From: an uncultured Collinsella sp.
GTDB taxonomy: Bacteria; Actinomycetota; Coriobacteriia; Coriobacteriales; Coriobacteriaceae
DNA: 9,761 bases
NCBI GenBank assembly: GCA_900550205.1
Contig: URRJ01000069.1
Location: 1 to 9,761 of the forward strand
Direction: 5' to 3'
Position 1 is the stretch's first letter; each line of letters begins with the position of its first letter. The notes below the pieces were generated by a model. That model worked only from the letters and a program-made list of their open reading frames with translations, made no database searches and was not told where the DNA came from. Made by a program: the position numbers and the translations under genes. Below, piece after piece: positions 8,183 through 9,761 of the stretch.

Positions 8183-8908
8183 CTACCAGTCGAGCTCGGC
8201 GGCCGCGACGGGCGACTCGTTGAGCTCATCCTCAACGATGCGCCCGTCGCGCAGGCGCAGCACGCGATTGGCCATGCGCGCGATGGCGGCATTGTGGGTG
8301 ACGATGATGATGGTGCAGCCGTAGGTGCGGTTGACATCCTCCATGAGCTGCAAGATTTCCTTGGACGTCTTGTAGTCAAGCGCGCCCGTGGGCTCGTCGC
8401 ACAGTAGCAGGCCCGGGTTTTTGACGAGCGCACGGCCGATGGCGCAACGCTGCTGTTGGCCGCCCGAGACCTGACGCGGGAACTTGTTGCGGTGTTCGTA
8501 GAGGCCCAGCGAGCGCAAGAGGTCGTCGACATTGAGCGGGTTTGTGGACAGGTGCGCCGTGACCTCGATGTTTTCCTTGATGGTGAGGTCAGGCACCAGA
8601 TTATAGAACTGGAACACGAAGCCCAGTTCGCGGCGTCGGTATTCGCCCAGGTCTCCGGCCTTGAGCACCGTGAGGTCGCAGCCGTCCACCATGATGGAGC
8701 CGCCGTCGGCATCCTCCAGGCCGCCGATCAGGTTGAGAAAGGTCGACTTGCCCGAGCCCGAGGGCCCCAGCATGACGCAGATCTCGCCGCGGTTGATGGA
8801 CGTGTCGATGCCATCGAGTACCGCCAGGCGCGCATCACCGTCGCCGTAGTGCTTCTTGAGCCCCTTGACCTGGACGTAGGCTTGCTCCGTCGCCATGGTA
8901 TCCCCCAT
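8183..8908 (-). CDS. ABC transporter ATP-binding protein, LolD/MacB type
   Basis: A 241-residue ATPase with every ABC landmark: Walker A 'GPSGSGKST' (48-56), Q-loop Gln100 in '[14 protein letters not shown]', signature 'VSGGQQQR' (147-154), Walker B '[12 protein letters not shown]' (167-178) and H-loop His205 in 'VTHN'. The 'FQ.YNL.P.LT..EN' stretch and the 'DEPTGALD' form are typical of the LolD/MacB/FtsE group that pairs with FtsX-type permeases, as here. ATG 8908 is used, with GAGG 6 bases upstream. The in-frame ATG at 8896 has GGGGGA 4 bases upstream and is nearly as good, which would shorten the protein by four residues. It is the first gene of a two-gene operon with the permease. Confidence 0.96.
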   Translation of the reverse strand: MGDTMATEQAYVQVKGLKKHYGDGDARLAVLDGIDTSINRGEICVMLGPSGSGKSTFLNLIGGLEDADGGSIMVDGCDLTVLKAGDLGEYRRRELGFVFQFYNLVPDLTIKENIEVTAHLSTNPLNVDDLLRSLGLYEHRNKFPRQVSGGQQQRCAIGRALVKNPGLLLCDEPTGALDYKTSKEILQLMEDVNRTYGCTIIIVTHNAAIARMANRVLRLRDGRIVEDELNESPVAAAELDW

Positions 8909-8936
8909 TGTTAGCCTCGTACTACTTTATGAACGT

Positions 8937-8960
8937 AATAGTAAACCTTGGCGAACTATT
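8937..8960. promoter_or_regulatory. Inverted repeat in the ABC operon promoter region
   Basis: AATAGT (8937-8942) and ACTATT (8955-8960) form a perfect 6-base inverted repeat with 12 bases between. On the minus strand the proximal arm contains TACTAT, a plausible -10 box, about 30 bases before the ATPase start. This is a candidate operator; no clear -35 box was found, so the promoter itself is uncertain. Confidence 0.3.
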
Positions 8961-8990
8961 TTTGGAGCGAGGCCTGGAATTTATTTCAGA

Positions 8991-9021
8991 CTAGTCATTG
9001 GGGACGTTCTTAAATGACTAG
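8991..9021. repeat. REP-like palindromic repeat, copy 2
   Basis: CTAGTCATT (8991-8999) and AATGACTAG (9013-9021) form a perfect 9-base stem around a 13-base loop beginning GGGGACGTTCT. It lies upstream of the ABC operon and 12 bases before the end of the insertion sequence. It is in direct orientation with the copy at 5481-5511, about 3.5 kb away; the two loops differ at three adjacent bases (GTT against AGA). Confidence 0.85.
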
Positions 9022-9048
9022 CCGCTAGGGGGGTGCGGACAAAAAGTT

Positions 9049-9064
9049 GGACCGAGTCCGGTCC
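9049..9064 (+). other. Hairpin just before the transposase ribosome site
   Basis: GGACCG-AGTC-CGGTCC forms a 6-base stem with a 4-base loop, ending 6 bases before the GGAG ribosome site (9070-9073). Structures of this kind in insertion sequences can keep outside transcripts from making transposase; that role here is inferred. Confidence 0.45.
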
Positions 9065-9078
9065 AGATTGGAGTCCGC

Positions 9079-9761
9079 ATGGGTACGAAAGAAGACGCGA
9101 TCGCGCTCTACGCCGGGGGATATACTTACCGCCAGATAGAGAGGATGCCCGGCATGCCCTCGAGGATGACGCTGTGGCGATGGGTCAACGGCCGCCACGA
9201 CGGGGCGCCTGGCGCCGAGGCGGACGGGAGGCGGACGGGCATGGCGAAGCGCGGGAACGGGAAACCGCGGCTCCCGAGGGTCGTGGGCGACGGGCCGACG
9301 TACCCCGACATCGACCCGGAGGACAAGGACGCCCTGATAGAGCGCCTGCAGCTGGAGAACGACATCCTCAGGGGAACGCAGGAAGTTTTAAAAGGACGCG
9401 CCCTTGGCTCTTCGACGAACAGGGAGAAATCCGAGCTGATCGAGTGGCTGAGGGCGAATACCGCGAGACCCTTGAGCGAACTCACCGCTTCCTTGAGGAT
9501 ATCGAGGAGCTCCTATGAGTACTGGCGCACCCACCTGCACGACGTCGGCGTCCGCGAGGAGATCGGCGACGAGGTCGAGCGCGTGTTCCGCGAGGAGGGC
9601 GGCTGCGCCCGCGGCTACCGCTTCGTCCACGAGGAGCTGCGCAGGGAGGGCGTCCGCGTCTCCGAGAAGATCGTGCGCGACGTGATGAGGGGGCGAGGCC
9701 TCTTGCCCGCCTACAGGAGGAGGCCCAGGAGGTACAGCTCCTACGCCGGCGAGACCGACGA
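9079..9761 (+). CDS. IS3-family transposase, single frame, 3' end missing
   Basis: The frame is open from ATG 9079 to the window end, 227 full codons. GGAG lies 5 bases upstream. Residues about 1-40 ('KEDAIALYAGGYTYRQIERMPG...TLWRWVNG') are a helix-turn-helix of the OrfA type. A leucine-rich coil follows ('ALIERLQLENDILRGTQEVLK', about 85-105). From about 113, 'NREKSELIEWLRAN...LSELTASLRISRSSYEYWR' and 'GYRFVHEELRREGVRVSEKIVRDVMRGRGL' are OrfB N-terminal features. The DDE catalytic core would lie beyond the window. Most IS3 elements split OrfA and OrfB and join them by a -1 frameshift; here both are in one frame. Codon use differs from the neighbours: at least 16 AGG arginine codons, while neighbouring genes favour CGC. 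This fits horizontal acquisition. Confidence 0.85.
   Translation, partial: MGTKEDAIALYAGGYTYRQIERMPGMPSRMTLWRWVNGRHDGAPGAEADGRRTGMAKRGNGKPRLPRVVGDGPTYPDIDPEDKDALIERLQLENDILRGTQEVLKGRALGSSTNREKSELIEWLRANTARPLSELTASLRISRSSYEYWRTHLHDVGVREEIGDEVERVFREEGGCARGYRFVHEELRREGVRVSEKIVRDVMRGRGLLPAYRRRPRRYSSYAGETD
9387..9393 (+). other. Canonical -1 slippery heptamer in the transposase gene
   Basis: The bases T TTA AAA are read in the reading frame as the last base of GTT, then TTA and AAA, the classical X XXY YYZ form for -1 frameshifting. A Shine-Dalgarno-like AGGGGA (9370-9375) lies 11 bases upstream, a distance known to stimulate -1 slippage in bacteria. A -1 shift here would end at TGA 9516-9518, adding about 42 residues in place of the OrfB part. 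Confidence 0.55.

Larger units (their letters stand above)
9034..9761 (+). mobile_element. IS3-family insertion sequence, left part only
   Basis: The left end is placed at TGCGGACAAAAAGTTGGACC (from 9034), by its TG start and its position shortly before the transposase gene. The element runs off the window, so the right end, the inverted-repeat partner and any target duplication cannot be seen. A 6-base hairpin (9049-9064) lies between the end and the transposase start. It carries one transposase frame on the plus strand. Confidence 0.75.

Noticed and set aside
6318..8324. 668-codon open frame on the plus strand opposite the ABC permease and ATPase
   Set aside because: It lies antisense to two genes with complete, recognisable domains. 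Its translation is rich in Arg, His, Val and Gly with no family motifs, as expected of a shadow frame in GC-rich DNA.
9033..9518. 161-codon frame as an independent gene
   Set aside because: It is the -1 frame of the transposase, starts with GTG at the IS end without a ribosome site, and its first part is Arg-rich shadow sequence. Only its last 42 codons might be reached by frameshifting.

Overview
The window looks like chromosomal DNA from a high-GC Gram-positive anaerobe of the Coriobacteriia, most likely Collinsella or a close relative. That is a judgement from GC-rich codon use, the gene repertoire (DUF362 ferredoxin-type protein, hemolysin III, CorC-like CBS protein, large FtsX-type permease) and the style of the short intergenic palindromes. 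No rRNA, tRNA or other phylogenetic marker is present to prove it.

Layout. Positions 1-2789 carry three minus-strand genes read right to left: a hemolysin III/PAQR-family membrane protein (2106-2789), a CNNM/CorC-type CBS-domain membrane protein (618-1991), and, only 24 bases further on, the first 197 residues of a protein that resembles the N-terminal domain of cyanophycin synthetase but shows no catalytic domain in the visible part. A divergent intergenic region (2790-2975) holds a near-consensus plus-strand promoter with two GTTGA/TCAAC palindromes. It drives a membrane-anchored alpha/beta hydrolase (2976-3941). Convergent with the hydrolase is a DUF362 protein with two 4Fe-4S motifs (4193-5398, minus). 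The space between them holds a 132-base element with 21-base perfect inverted ends, followed by a strong bidirectional terminator.

Positions 5508-8908 (minus) form a two-gene ABC operon: an ATPase of the LolD/MacB type and an 888-residue FtsX-family permease, 8 bases apart. Two near-identical 31-base palindromic repeats in direct orientation bracket this operon. One overlaps the permease stop codon and the other lies upstream of the ATPase promoter region. At the right edge a partial IS3-family insertion sequence starts near 9034. Its transposase is one continuous frame across the usual OrfA/OrfB boundary, yet it keeps a canonical -1 slippery heptamer at that point.

How the genes may work together: the ATPase and permease clearly form one transporter. 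The three leftmost genes may be co-transcribed. The hydrolase and the DUF362 protein look like independent units sharing a terminator. I found no strong evidence for a wholly new multi-gene system. The most unusual items are the stand-alone cyanophycin-synthetase-like N-domain, the 132-base inverted-repeat element, the repeat pair around the ABC operon, the paired operators upstream of the hydrolase, and the inverted frameshift layout of the transposase.
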